Shown piece after piece: positions 29,573 through 39,049 of a stretch of 64,000 bases of DNA. Positions within the stretch are counted from its first letter, which is position 1. The number at the start of each line of letters is the position of its first letter. The stretch is taken from assembly GCF_000147695.2 (NCBI RefSeq), contig NC_015958.1, positions 1,480,001-1,544,000 of the forward strand, in the 5' to 3' direction. Origin of the DNA: Thermoanaerobacter wiegelii Rt8.B1. Lineage in GTDB: Bacteria > Bacillota > Thermoanaerobacteria > Thermoanaerobacterales > Thermoanaerobacteraceae. The notes below the pieces were generated by a model that had not been told where the DNA came from, searched no databases, and saw only the letters and a program-made list of their open reading frames with translations. Position numbers and translations under genes: made by a program.

Positions 29573-30844
29573 CTACTTATAATCAAAATATTTTTCCAAA
29601 AATTTTTCTTTATCCCAGCTATGGTCTTTTGCTAACTGCTCCTCTGTTACATTGAAATAATCATATCTTACATTATCCCCTTGGTCTGGAACAGGGTCAT
29701 CCCATGTAACATCTACGTAACTGATTTTGCCGTCAATTCTTATCATATTCCAAGCATGAGGCATAGACCCACTATAATTAAAACCTGTACCAGCTACTCC
29801 AATGCTATCAATCCCAGCTAATTGAGCAAGTAAATTAAAAGCTGCAGCATATCCTTGGCACACCCCTACTCCTTTTATCAAAACTCCATAAGCAGTATAA
29901 GATTCTGGTGGTATAGTGTTATTTATTAAATTTTCATAATCATATTTAGTATTCTTTACAATGTAGTCGTGAATTGCTTTGACTTTATCTATATCAGACA
30001 TATCCGGTTTTATTATTTGGCTAATAATTTCTTTAGCTTTAATATATACTTCATCTTTCATTTTTTCCAATTTATCTTTAGGATATATATATTCAAATTT
30101 TATACTTACTTTACTTATGACATTGTTAAAACTATTTGCAGAAATAGTCCACTTATTAGCATAGCCAATTTCAGGATGATGTGCCAATATCAGATCTACA
30201 ATATCCGATATACTGTTTAATATATCATTAACTGTACCACTACTTCTTACAGAATTGTAGAAAGAATTGCTAAGGGTAAAAGTTATCTCATCTTCATTGT
30301 TTTCAAGAGCATTTTTAATTAAAAGATACAAATCTTTTTCACTGGTTATATTAGAAGATGAAAAAGTATTAGTTTCGCTAACTGTGTTTTTTGGTGCAGT
30401 TATTGAACTTACCCTTGTTCTTTGGTTGGAAGAATTGATTATTATGTGCCCATTATCGTATATTACTTCATCTCCAAGGGTTTCACCAACAAATCTTAAA
30501 GGCACATAGGTATAACCGTTTATAATTTGTGGTGCTACAATAAGCTCATAACTTTTTCCATTAACTTTTGCAATTTTGTGGCCAATTATAAGTTGTACAG
30601 TCGTTTCGCCGCGAAAGGCTGTAACCGTTTTAGTTTTCTCTTCCCAGTTTACCTTAGCACCTAATGCTTCAAAAAATGCCCGCATAGGGACTAAAGTTGT
30701 GTCGTTTTTTATAACAGGCTTTTGTTCAAAAACTACATTTTGGCCATTAATTGTAATTGTTATATTTGCCGCTTGTGCTGAAATAGGAATTAATATAGAA
30801 AAGGCTACAAAAACTAATAGTATTAAAGATATCTTTTTAAGCAT
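29573..30844 (-). CDS. Secreted transglutaminase-like protein with copper-amine-oxidase N-domain
   Basis: A signal peptide (KKISLILLVFVAFSILIPIS then AQA) is followed by a Cu_amine_oxidN1 cell-surface domain (residues ~30-125; KNDTTLVPMRAFFEALGAKV, YVPLRFVGETLG). The C-terminal transglutaminase-like domain carries the Cys-His-Asp triad in GVGVCQGYAAAF, MPHAWNMIRI and YVDVTWDDP. It is probably a surface cysteine peptidase or crosslinking enzyme. The length is 423 residues. Confidence 0.87.
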   Translation of the reverse strand: MLKKISLILLVFVAFSILIPISAQAANITITINGQNVVFEQKPVIKNDTTLVPMRAFFEALGAKVNWEEKTKTVTAFRGETTVQLIIGHKIAKVNGKSYELIVAPQIINGYTYVPLRFVGETLGDEVIYDNGHIIINSSNQRTRVSSITAPKNTVSETNTFSSSNITSEKDLYLLIKNALENNEDEITFTLSNSFYNSVRSSGTVNDILNSISDIVDLILAHHPEIGYANKWTISANSFNNVISKVSIKFEYIYPKDKLEKMKDEVYIKAKEIISQIIKPDMSDIDKVKAIHDYIVKNTKYDYENLINNTIPPESYTAYGVLIKGVGVCQGYAAAFNLLAQLAGIDSIGVAGTGFNYSGSMPHAWNMIRIDGKISYVDVTWDDPVPDQGDNVRYDYFNVTEEQLAKDHSWDKEKFLEKYFDYK

Positions 30845-30975
30845 TATATATCACCTCTGAACTTTCTAGAGACTAATATTAAACTATACAACAATATTTC
30901 TCTATCTCTTTAATAATTATACTAAATCTCAGAAAACTTTTTTATGAATAATTCAACAAAAAAGGATATAAATTA

Positions 30976-31005
30976 TTGACGAGGGTTTGTTTCGTATGTT
31001 ATAAT
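30976..31005 (+). promoter_or_regulatory. tRNA-Trp promoter
   Basis: TTGACG (30976-30981) and TATAAT (31000-31005) are 18 bases apart, with transcription starting just before the tRNA 5' end. Confidence 0.75.
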
Positions 31006-31016
31006 AAAAAGCGCGC

Positions 31017-31092
<76 letters not shown>

Positions 31093-31122
31093 TTATTGAA
31101 AAGTTAATGTTTCCAGCAAACG

Positions 31123-31165
31123 AACCCTCTCAAAAAATCCGAAGTTGTTGGGAGGGGTTTTATTA
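31123..31165 (+). terminator. Probable terminator after tRNA-Trp
   Basis: AACCCTCTC and GGGAGGGGTT form an imperfect stem followed by TTTTATTATT, about 30 bases after the tRNA end. Confidence 0.6.
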
Positions 31166-31223
31166 TTCCTAAATCGCTACCATTCAGAAATTTAAAACTA
31201 ATAAACTTATCTTAACGTTAATT

Positions 31224-31409
31224 TTACGGTTCTTCTGGTATAATTATCCATGCAATTAAATAAGCTAAAAGTCCAGTTCCCCAAAATATTATTAGAAATG
31301 CCCAAATGAGTCTTATAATTGTTGGGTCTACATTAAAATACTCTGCTATTCCTCCACATACGCCTCCTATCATTCTTTGTGTTCTTGAGCGATAAAGTTT
31401 TTTTGACAT
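31224..31409 (-). CDS. PspC domain protein
   Basis: This 61-residue membrane protein is a single PspC domain: KLYRSRTQRMIGGVCGGIAE, then YFNVDPTIIRLIWAFLIIF with one or two membrane passes. PspC proteins sense envelope stress in phage-shock systems, but stand-alone copies in Firmicutes have unclear roles. The ATG at 31409 has AAGGAGTG in front; a Met three codons earlier does not. Confidence 0.88.
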   Translation of the reverse strand: MSKKLYRSRTQRMIGGVCGGIAEYFNVDPTIIRLIWAFLIIFWGTGLLAYLIAWIIIPEEP

Positions 31410-31589
31410 TATACACACTCCTTAATTTTTTATTTTCTTCTCTAATATGACCTTCAAATACCAATTTTTTGTGGCCTTTTTACAACACCTCTTCCTCTTA
31501 AAATTAATATACCAGAGTATTATTACTCTTGCAAACAATTTATTTGTGATAAAATATAATTAAAAATAACCAATTTGGGAGGTATCATC

Positions 31590-32006
31590 GTGAAAAGCTA
31601 TAGAAAAGAGTTGTGGTTTGAAACAAAAAAGAGAAGAGAATTTATAAACATTACACCTCTTATAGAGGAATGCGTTAGGGAAAGCGGAATCAAGGAAGGG
31701 CTTCTTTTATGTAATGCAATGCACATTACCTCAAGTGTTTTTATAAATGACGATGAACCAGGCTTACATAAAGATTTTGAAAATTTTTTAGAAAAATTAG
31801 CCCCCGAAAAGCCCTATGACCAATATTATCACAACACATATGAAGACAATGCAGATGCTCATTTAAAGCGCACAATAATGGGAAGAGAAGTAGTAGTAGC
31901 AATAACAGATGGAAAATTAGATTTTGGTCCATGGGAACAAATCTTTTACGGTGAATTTGATGGAAAAAGAAAAAAGAGAGTGTTGGTGAAAATTATAGGT
32001 GAATGA
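31590..32006 (+). CDS. YjbQ/UPF0047 family protein
   Basis: It belongs to the small secondary-thiamine-phosphate-synthase-like family. The pattern [39 protein letters not shown], the C-terminal [19 protein letters not shown] and the conserved HITS/NDDE/AHLK residues are present. The start is GTG at 31590 after GGGAGG. Length 138 residues. Enzyme activity is weak in known members, so the role stays open. A terminator hairpin (AAATCTCC/GGAGATTT) follows at 32010-32033. Confidence 0.85.
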   Translation: MKSYRKELWFETKKRREFINITPLIEECVRESGIKEGLLLCNAMHITSSVFINDDEPGLHKDFENFLEKLAPEKPYDQYYHNTYEDNADAHLKRTIMGREVVVAITDGKLDFGPWEQIFYGEFDGKRKKRVLVKIIGE

Positions 32007-32029
32007 TAAATCTCCAGTTTCCCGGAGAT

Positions 32030-32653
32030 TTATAATGTCTTCTTATAATCCTCATTACTTATTTTATCAGTTTCTTCTACATAGCCAGCATTTTCATCGT
32101 CATAGTCATCGTCATAATTATCCAAGCCACTTTTTGTTTTATTAAACCGTGCAACTTCTTGATAAGAATCCTCAGCATCAAATTGAATTTCACCTTTTAA
32201 ATCCTTATACCCCCATCCAAAGGGGTATTTTATCATTCTTTCTTCATTAGGTCTTGAATTTTTTAAATCATTAAGTTCTAAGTCATTATTTTTAGCACAC
32301 TCTGCACAAAGAGCAGTATAAGGAAGGGCTTCTAAACGTTCTTCTTCAATTGGCTTATGGCAGTGAGTGCATATGCCGTAAGTACCCATTTCCATTCTTT
32401 TAAAAGCATCTTCTACTTGCCTTAAAATATGTTTTTCGTTATCTTTAAGAGCATAATTTTTCTCTACTTCATAAACTTCAGAGCCAAAATCTGCCGGATG
32501 ATTATCCAAAAGAGAAAGTTCTTGATAATACTCTCTCTGTGCAATTCCGCCAATGCCATCATTGTAATTCATTTGATTTATAGTACTTAAGACCCTTTCC
32601 TTTTCTTTTAATAGTAATTGTCTAAAGTGTTCCAGCTTTTCACTATCCATCAT
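32030..32653 (-). CDS. TraR/DksA-type zinc finger protein (YteA-like)
   Basis: This 207-residue protein has an N-terminal coiled coil (KLEHFRQLLLKEKERVLSTI) and a C4 zinc finger (GICTHCHKPIEEER, then ALCAECAKNN), followed by an acidic tail with repeated DDYDD. This fits the YteA group found in spore formers. It may act on RNA polymerase like DksA, but this is unproven for the group. It shares a terminator region with the convergent YjbQ gene. Confidence 0.85.
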   Translation of the reverse strand: MMDSEKLEHFRQLLLKEKERVLSTINQMNYNDGIGGIAQREYYQELSLLDNHPADFGSEVYEVEKNYALKDNEKHILRQVEDAFKRMEMGTYGICTHCHKPIEEERLEALPYTALCAECAKNNDLELNDLKNSRPNEERMIKYPFGWGYKDLKGEIQFDAEDSYQEVARFNKTKSGLDNYDDDYDDENAGYVEETDKISNEDYKKTL

Positions 32654-32665
32654 ACCAACTCCTAT

Positions 32666-32977
32666 CTAATATAGCTTTTGATTTACAATCTTAACTATGT
32701 CAGCTATGATACTGCCAATTAAAGGTAAATTCAACACCACCAATTTTTGAAGAATATAAAGAACTATCGCGCCAAGTATTGTAAAACCTACCGCTATTCC
32801 AAAACCTCTTGCTACCCCGCCTATAAAGTTTAGCCACAAAAGCCTATACGGGCTTTGCATAAGCTCGACGTAATCAGCAATTTTCATCTTCTCCATCATC
32901 TCTGACATTTGGTCCAACTGCTTTTTTATTGCAGTTAACATAATATTATTATTGTTTTTATATTCGTCTTTATTCAA
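32666..32977 (-). CDS. DUF5665-type small membrane protein
   Basis: The 103-residue protein has an N-terminal helix (IKKQLDQMSEMMEKMKIADY) then two membrane segments (FIGGVARGFGIAVGFTILGA, and a shorter hydrophobic stretch near LNLPLIGSIIADIV). The motif SPYRLLWLNFIGGVARGFG is recognisable for this family. The function is unknown. It is 12 bases upstream of the YteA-like gene and probably co-transcribed with it. Confidence 0.75.
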   Translation of the reverse strand: MNKDEYKNNNNIMLTAIKKQLDQMSEMMEKMKIADYVELMQSPYRLLWLNFIGGVARGFGIAVGFTILGAIVLYILQKLVVLNLPLIGSIIADIVKIVNQKLY

Positions 32978-33117
32978 GACTTTTTCCTCCTCACATTTAA
33001 TTTTTCCAGTATCGTTTTCTTTATTACTGTAAAATAAAGCCTTTATAAAGGTTTATTTATTCATTAGAAAAAATATGCAATTAATCTTGCATTTAATAAT
33101 AGTTTACCTCAAAATGT

Positions 33118-33164
33118 ACTTCAAGTGAAGTGTTATTGACTTTTAATTTTTTACATATTATCAT
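33118..33164 (+). promoter_or_regulatory. Promoter with adjacent 14-bp palindrome
   Basis: The perfect palindrome ACTTCAAGTGAAGT (33118-33131) lies just upstream of TTGACT (33136-33141) and TATCAT (33159-33164), spaced 17 bases. It is a likely operator for an unidentified dimeric regulator of the downstream PLP-enzyme gene. Confidence 0.5.
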
Positions 33165-33197
33165 TAATTTAAAGCACAAATTGTGGGAGTTGATAAA

Positions 33198-34379
33198 ATG
33201 GATTTAAGTTTTAAAACAAAAGTAGTACATATAGGAAATCAAGTAGATAAAGAAATCCCTCCAATGCCAAAAACTCTTCCTATCTATCAAACTTCCGTTT
33301 TTACATTTGATACATTAGAGGAAGTTTATGACTATCTCGATGGAAACCCTTCAAGGTATATGTACACGAGACTTGGAAATCCTAATCAAACTGCTGTAGA
33401 AGAGTTAATTGCCAATTTAGAAGGGGCAGAAGCAGGACAATCTTGTTCGTCAGGAATGGCGGCAATTTCTTCAGCTTTATTGGCAGAAGTGAATGCAGGA
33501 GACCACATAATCGCGGCAAAAGATATATACGGTGGTACAAACAGCCTTTTCAAGGCAGAATTTAAAAGACTTAATATTGATGTAACTTTAGTGGATTTCT
33601 CCGATTTAGAAGCTGTTGAAAAAGCTATAAAGCTAAATACTAAAGTAATATACATGGAAATCATGACAAATCCTCTCATAAGAGTTTTTGACATAGTAGA
33701 AGTTGCAAATATCGCAAAAAAACACAATATAAAATTGATTGTTGACAATACCTTTACAACCCCTTATTTGATAAAACCAATTGAATTAGGAGCTTACGCT
33801 GTAATACACAGTGCAACAAAATACATTAACGGCCACAGCGATGTCATCGCCGGACTTATAGCAGGCAATAAAGAATTTATCTCTCGTACAAAAAGAATTA
33901 CGCAAAACTTTGGCGGTTCAATGAGCCCCTTTGACGCATGGCTGACTTTAAGAGGAGCAAAAACTCTATTCTTAAGAATGAGAGAACACTGTAAAAACGC
34001 AATGGAACTGGCTAAATTCTTAGAAAGCCATCCAAAAGTCAAAAAAGTGTATTATCCCGGACTTCCTTCTCATCCTGACTACAGCGTTTCAAAGAAGTTG
34101 TTTAAAGATGAGTTTGGAGGTATGTTAAGTTTTGAAATAGAAGGTGGAGAACCTGAAGTAGATAAGTTTATGCAAGGGCTTAAACTTGTTAAATTTGCTC
34201 CTTCACTGGCAGGAGTACAAACCATGATAACTCATCCAAAATCCACTTCCCATAGGTCTCTCAGCAAGGAAGAATTAAACTCATTAGGAATTTCAGAAGG
34301 ACTTATAAGAGTTTCTGTTGGAATAGAGGAAATAGAAGATATTATAAATGACTTCAAACAAGCTCTTGACAAAGTATAA
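33198..34379 (+). CDS. Cys/Met metabolism PLP enzyme (cystathionine gamma-synthase/lyase type)
   Basis: This fold-type I PLP enzyme handles gamma-substituted amino acids. The PLP Lys is in VIHSATKYINGHSDVIAG, with SSGMAAISSALLAE (phosphate site), YTRLGNPNQTAVE and the C-terminal LIRVSVGIEEIEDII. Whether it works as cystathionine gamma-synthase, gamma-lyase or methionine gamma-lyase cannot be settled by eye; a second paralogue lies at 47962. The ATG at 33198 follows GGGAG with 8-base spacing. Length 393 residues. Confidence 0.87.
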   Translation: MDLSFKTKVVHIGNQVDKEIPPMPKTLPIYQTSVFTFDTLEEVYDYLDGNPSRYMYTRLGNPNQTAVEELIANLEGAEAGQSCSSGMAAISSALLAEVNAGDHIIAAKDIYGGTNSLFKAEFKRLNIDVTLVDFSDLEAVEKAIKLNTKVIYMEIMTNPLIRVFDIVEVANIAKKHNIKLIVDNTFTTPYLIKPIELGAYAVIHSATKYINGHSDVIAGLIAGNKEFISRTKRITQNFGGSMSPFDAWLTLRGAKTLFLRMREHCKNAMELAKFLESHPKVKKVYYPGLPSHPDYSVSKKLFKDEFGGMLSFEIEGGEPEVDKFMQGLKLVKFAPSLAGVQTMITHPKSTSHRSLSKEELNSLGISEGLIRVSVGIEEIEDIINDFKQALDKV

Positions 34380-34414
34380 TAAAAGAAGTTTAGGGCTTTC
34401 CCTAAACTTCTTTT
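34380..34414. terminator. Strong intrinsic terminator, target of the group II intron
   Basis: AAGAAGTTTAGGG and its complement form a 13-bp perfect stem with loop CTTTC, then a T tail. It serves the PLP-enzyme gene and originally also the convergent bcp gene. The intron begins three bases after the T run. Confidence 0.92.
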
Positions 34415-36125
34415 ATGTGCGCCCGGCATGGGCGATAACTAGGCGGTGAAAGTCCGCTGTGGGCTTGGTAGTGGGAACCACTAGCCAGAAGCAAGGGTGT
34501 CCATCGTGAGGTGGAATCTGAAGGAAGCTTAAGGCAAAATCTCGGTCTGATGAACAAGAACCAGATAAGAGGCTGAATTGGGATGGATGAGTTTGCGTAA
34601 CAAAACGAAGTCCAACACTACCCGAATCCCATCCAGTATATCTGGCAGATATGTGAGATGAAAGTTATCGTTTTTACCCGGGGAGGTCTCAAGGATAAGT
34701 CATGGGAGTGAACTCTGAAATGACAACCCATACAGTGATGTATGGCTGGACCTTGAGAAGTCAGCAGAGGTCATAGTACTTATCTAGTCATGAATAGATA
34801 AGGAAGGACCGAACATTAGGAGGTTTTGGAAATCTTATGAACTCGAGAGATATGCGAAGACTGCAGACAACTCAACAAAGAGGCTATCCGTTGGAGGGAG
34901 AAATGGAATTTCAAAAGACAACGGAAGTGCATAGTATATCACCGGCGTCAGAAGATAGAAGAAACGATGTACAAAGATATACCAGCAATATGATTGAGAT
35001 GATAGTAGAACGAGAGAACATGAGATTAGCATACAAGCGAGTCGTTGCAAATAAAGGGAGCCATGGAGTCGATGGGATGGAAGTAGATGAACTTCTACCG
35101 TATCTCAAAGAGAAATGGCCAACCATAAAGCAACAATTGCTGGAAGGGAAGTATAAACCACAGCCAGTGCGAAGAGTAGAAATTCCCAAACCAGATGGAG
35201 GAGTAAGACTACTAGGAATACCTACAGCACTAGATAGGCTAATACAACAAGCAATAGCCCAAATACTAAATAGAGTCTACAACCATACATTTTCCGATAG
35301 CAGTTATGGATTCAGACCAGGACGCAGTGCAAAAGACGCAATAAAAGCCGCAGAAGCATATATAAATGAAGGATACGCATGGGTTGTAGATATGGACTTA
35401 GAAAAGTTCTTTGACAGAGTAAACCACGACATAATAATGTCCAAACTAGAAAAGCGGATAGGAGACAAAAGAGTACTAAAGTTAATACGAAGATACTTAG
35501 AATCAGGAGTAATGATAAACGGAATCAAAGTATCAACAGAAGAAGGAACGCCGCAAGGAGGGCCACTAAGTCCGTTATTAGCAAATATCATGTTGGACGA
35601 ATTAGACAAAGAACTTGAAAAACGTGGGCATAAATTTTGTCGATATGCAGACGACTGCAACATATATGTAAGAAGCAGGTCTGCAGGAAACAGAGTAATG
35701 AAGAGCATAAAGAAATTCATAGAAAGCAAATTAAAACTAAAAGTCAACGAAGCAAAAAGTGCTGTAGATAGACCCTGGAGAAGAAAATTTCTTGGATTTT
35801 CATTCTATACAAAAGAAAATGAAGTGAGGATAAGAATCCATGAAAAATCCATCAAAAGGTTTAAGGAAAAAGTAAGAGAAATAACCAATCGGAACAAGGG
35901 AATAAGCATGGAATGTCAATTCTCAAATTAAATCTCCAAAGATTTTCAAATTATAATGGCATTTTTTAAGTGCATAAAAGTATTTTTTCTCAAATTATTA
36001 CAGCCTGATTAAAAATTTTTTTCACTTTCCAAGAGCATTACCGCCAAAATATGTTAATATCTGTTATTGAAATTTTATTTAATTAATATATAATAAAATT
36101 GAGAGTAACACAAAAAGTGCTACTC

Positions 36126-36947
36126 TCATAAACTGATTTCATTTTGTGCCTGGTATATTACTTCTTCGTCTATTTCTCTTAGCCTTTTAGAATACGCATA
36201 GAGTAAAGAAGCTGTTACCAGGTTATTTATTATCCTTGGGAGCCCTTTTGTTAGGGAATATATTGCTTCATATGCTGATGGTGTAAATATATCATCCATC
36301 ATTCCGGCTATTTTCATTCTTGTTTTTATATAATCTTGAATTTCTTCTTTTTTTAGCCCTTGCATCACATACTTTATAGAAATTCTTTGCCTTAGTGCAC
36401 TGTTTACATTGAGAGCTAGTTTGTTTCTTATGTGTGGTTGTCCTGAAAGTATCAATATATACGGGTTTTGAGAATCCATATTAAAGTTAAATATTATTCT
36501 CAAATCTTCAAGAACATCATTAGAAACCAGTTGTATTTCATCTAATATTATGACAGGAGTTATTTTCTGGCTATAGTAAAGTTCTGTTATCGCTCTTTGT
36601 ATCTGGTAAAAGAGCGTTACTTTTTTGTATGAGGGTGTTTCGCCTAAAATCATAGCCAATGCTTGATAGAATTCTCTCACTGTAAGTGTAGATAAAGCGA
36701 AATAACATGGTTTAAATGTAGAACGGTTGAGGCTTTCAGCATATCTTCTTAATGCAGTAGATTTACCTGAACCGGCCTCCCCAACGATAAGTCCTATACC
36801 CCTTGTTTCTTGTAAATATTTTAACCTGGCATTTAATTCAGCAATGTCTTCACTTATGTAAAGGTCGTTTACACTTATCTCTTTAGAAAATGGATTAAAT
36901 TTCATTCCAAAATATTGGGTAAACACTTTAAGGCACCTCTCTTTCAA
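36126..36947 (-). CDS. Transposition AAA+ ATPase (TniB/ExeA-like)
   Basis: It probably regulates target selection for the DDE transposase, as TnsC/TniB/MuB proteins do. Walker A is GLIVGEAGSGKSTALRRYAE, Walker B PVIILDEIQLVSNDVLEDLR, and a sensor follows in PYILILSGQPHIRNKL with the Arg finger region SALRQRISIKYVMQGL. Length 273 residues. Its start overlaps the transposase stop by four bases (ATGA), so the two are co-translated. Confidence 0.9.
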   Translation of the reverse strand: MKERCLKVFTQYFGMKFNPFSKEISVNDLYISEDIAELNARLKYLQETRGIGLIVGEAGSGKSTALRRYAESLNRSTFKPCYFALSTLTVREFYQALAMILGETPSYKKVTLFYQIQRAITELYYSQKITPVIILDEIQLVSNDVLEDLRIIFNFNMDSQNPYILILSGQPHIRNKLALNVNSALRQRISIKYVMQGLKKEEIQDYIKTRMKIAGMMDDIFTPSAYEAIYSLTKGLPRIINNLVTASLLYAYSKRLREIDEEVIYQAQNEISL

Positions 36948-38257
36948 TCAATGATATCGTTAAAAGAGATTACTTTATGCTTGGTAAAATCACTTATTTC
37001 TTCATTTTCGTTTACGTCATTTTTGCCTTTTATATACGCAGCAGGAATTTTAGCATTCTCATGAAAGTTCACTTTATACGCTTCCCCCACTTTTTTGCCC
37101 TCATAATAAAGTAGAAGCGGTGTATTATCCTTAAGCCACTCAGGGTCATATCTGACTTCTAAGTGCATATTTTTAAACTTTTCTTCTGTTTCATAAAGTA
37201 TATTTTCCACTTTAAGTGTAGCATCCTTATTTACCTTACGATTTACTCTTATGAGAAAACATTCATTCAACATATCTATGTTACACATATTTATTCTTGA
37301 TATTTGTGACATGAAAAAATCTAAAGGACTCATGCCAATACTGCTGTGTTCTTTTCTGTTGTAATCTTCCTCCAGCCATTTAAAAAACATCATGTTGAGT
37401 TCATCTATACTCTTTACGGAGGTAGGATCTATTGTGCTTAAGAATCTCATTCTCACCGTATGAAAGAATCTTTCTATTTTTCCTTTTGAATGAGGTGAAA
37501 AAGGCTCAGCGTGAATAAGAGATGTGCCTAGTGAAGCACAGATATATTCCAATTGAGTGCTTCTATATATCTTTCCGTTGTCAGTGTAAAGCATTTTGGG
37601 TATCCCCCTTCTTAGCACCGCCTCTTTAAATGAGTCTCTTAAAGCTAAAAAATTCTGGGTATAGTAAAAGCGAGCATAGGTACAAAGCCTTGAAGCATCA
37701 TCTATATATGCAATAAGGTACGTTTGTCTTTTTGTTTTACCTTCTTTAATATATGGCCCATACATGACATCAGTTTGCCACAGTTCATTGATGTATTCAT
37801 GGGAAAACCTCTTTGTTTTACCCTCTTTTTCTTTATCTAGAGATTTTACAGGAATGTTTTTCAAAAACCTATAGAATGTCGAAAGGGATACTTTATCCGG
37901 TGATATTATTCCTTCTCCTATCAATGTCTCATAAAGAAGTTTGTTGGGCATTTCAGGATGTTCAAGCTTCTTTTGCTTTATTCTCTCTGAAAGTTCAAAG
38001 TCTATCTTTCTGTATTTGCCTCTGTCACTTCGATAACCCGGCTTTAACGCTTCTATACCACCTCTTAAATACTGATACAGCCACCCTCTAAGTGTCTTAG
38101 GAGTATATCTTCTCATTCCAAGATAAGGTATCTCAATAGGTTTATCGGAAAGAGCATCAAAATATTCTTTCTGATTTTTTACCTGTCCGTTTAACACCGG
38201 ACTTATCAGTGAAAATCTCTTTAATGCTATAGCTTCTCTCGCTTTTTCATCAAGCAT
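36944..38257 (-). CDS. DDE transposase (rve integrase core, Mu/TniA-like)
   Basis: An N-terminal HTH region (PIEIPYLGMRRYTPKTLRGW) precedes the integrase core with Asp in ELWQTDVMYGPYIKEGKT, Asp in PKMLYTDNGKIYRS and Glu 35 residues on in FSPHSKGKIERFFHTVRM. A beta-barrel Mu-type C-terminal domain follows (ILYETEEKFKNMHLEVRYDP). Length 437 residues. All three catalytic residues are intact. It is the central gene of the transposon. Confidence 0.92.
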   Translation of the reverse strand: MLDEKAREAIALKRFSLISPVLNGQVKNQKEYFDALSDKPIEIPYLGMRRYTPKTLRGWLYQYLRGGIEALKPGYRSDRGKYRKIDFELSERIKQKKLEHPEMPNKLLYETLIGEGIISPDKVSLSTFYRFLKNIPVKSLDKEKEGKTKRFSHEYINELWQTDVMYGPYIKEGKTKRQTYLIAYIDDASRLCTYARFYYTQNFLALRDSFKEAVLRRGIPKMLYTDNGKIYRSTQLEYICASLGTSLIHAEPFSPHSKGKIERFFHTVRMRFLSTIDPTSVKSIDELNMMFFKWLEEDYNRKEHSSIGMSPLDFFMSQISRINMCNIDMLNECFLIRVNRKVNKDATLKVENILYETEEKFKNMHLEVRYDPEWLKDNTPLLLYYEGKKVGEAYKVNFHENAKIPAAYIKGKNDVNENEEISDFTKHKVISFNDIID

Positions 38258-38393
38258 TTATATGTTCCCCCTTCACTTTTTTGATTTCTTAATCGTAATT
38301 TTAGCTCATATCTGGGGGACATTAAAGGAAAAAGCTATGTTGCTAAGAAAAAATCAAAATTTTTATTTAAATCTTTCATGTTTAATGCTAAAA

Positions 38394-38975
38394 TTATGTG
38401 AGAGGGGCCAGAAATGATTTTTGGCAATGGGCATAAAACCGTTGGGAAAAGAGTGGTACAATGTTTATTATGTCCAAAATCTCTCTGGCCCTCTCTCTTT
38501 GAGAACTAACCTCGAATAACTTTATGTAAGGGTCTATTTGCCTTAATCCATATATGATAAAACTTAAATTATTCATTATCCTTTTGGTGTAAAAATATAT
38601 ATGCTGTCTTGAAAATAGTATGGTAGGGAAGTTTCTTTTTAAGTCATTTATGAAAGAACTGAGAGTTTTTTCTCTTGTAAGTGTCTCTTTTAAAGACTTT
38701 ACAATCATATTGAAAGAATACTGAAAATGAGGAATACAGAAATCAGGGAGGTAGGAAAGAGTCCTTTTGCACACAGGGCATATATACCTTCTTATGGCTA
38801 TTTTTACACAGTTAGGTCCATCTAAATAGTAACGGTAGTAAAAACCGTGCTTTTTTAGTTTTACTCTGCACTTGCAGTCAGAATGAGGGCATCTGTCTGG
38901 TGGGTCAGGAAAATTGTAATCTTTACTTCTTTGCAAATATTCTTCAATGTTATCAACATGAAAAATTATTTGCAT
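38394..38975 (-). CDS. Zinc-finger DUF6431-type transposon protein
   Basis: The 193-residue protein has Cys pairs near its N-terminus (RCPHSDCKCRVKLKKHGF) and again in YICPVCKRTLSYLPDFCIPH, giving one or two zinc ribbons, then a mostly helical C-terminal part. Proteins of this kind accompany the TniA/TniB-like pair in Firmicutes transposons. The role (DNA binding or target choice) is inferred from context only. It is the first gene read from the transposon's right end. Confidence 0.7.
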   Translation of the reverse strand: MQIIFHVDNIEEYLQRSKDYNFPDPPDRCPHSDCKCRVKLKKHGFYYRYYLDGPNCVKIAIRRYICPVCKRTLSYLPDFCIPHFQYSFNMIVKSLKETLTREKTLSSFINDLKRNFPTILFSRQHIYFYTKRIMNNLSFIIYGLRQIDPYIKLFEVSSQRERAREILDIINIVPLFSQRFYAHCQKSFLAPLT

Positions 38976-38999
38976 AAAACAACATCTCCAATTAAAAAA

Positions 39000-39049
39000 T
39001 TAATGCTAAAAGAATGTGATGAATTTTTTTCACATTCCTTTAGCATTAA
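39000..39049. repeat. 20-bp inverted repeat near the transposon right end
   Basis: TTAATGCTAAAAGAATGTGA (39000-39019) and its near-exact complement (39030-39049, 19 of 20 bases) flank a 10-base T-rich loop. A third copy with two changes lies at 38382-38401 at the end of the zinc-finger gene. Candidate binding site or regulatory hairpin. Confidence 0.75.

Noticed and set aside
34835-35747. Long open frames antisense to the intron reverse transcriptase
   Set aside because: They are mirror frames of a clearly coding RT with conserved motifs and have no recognisable domains.
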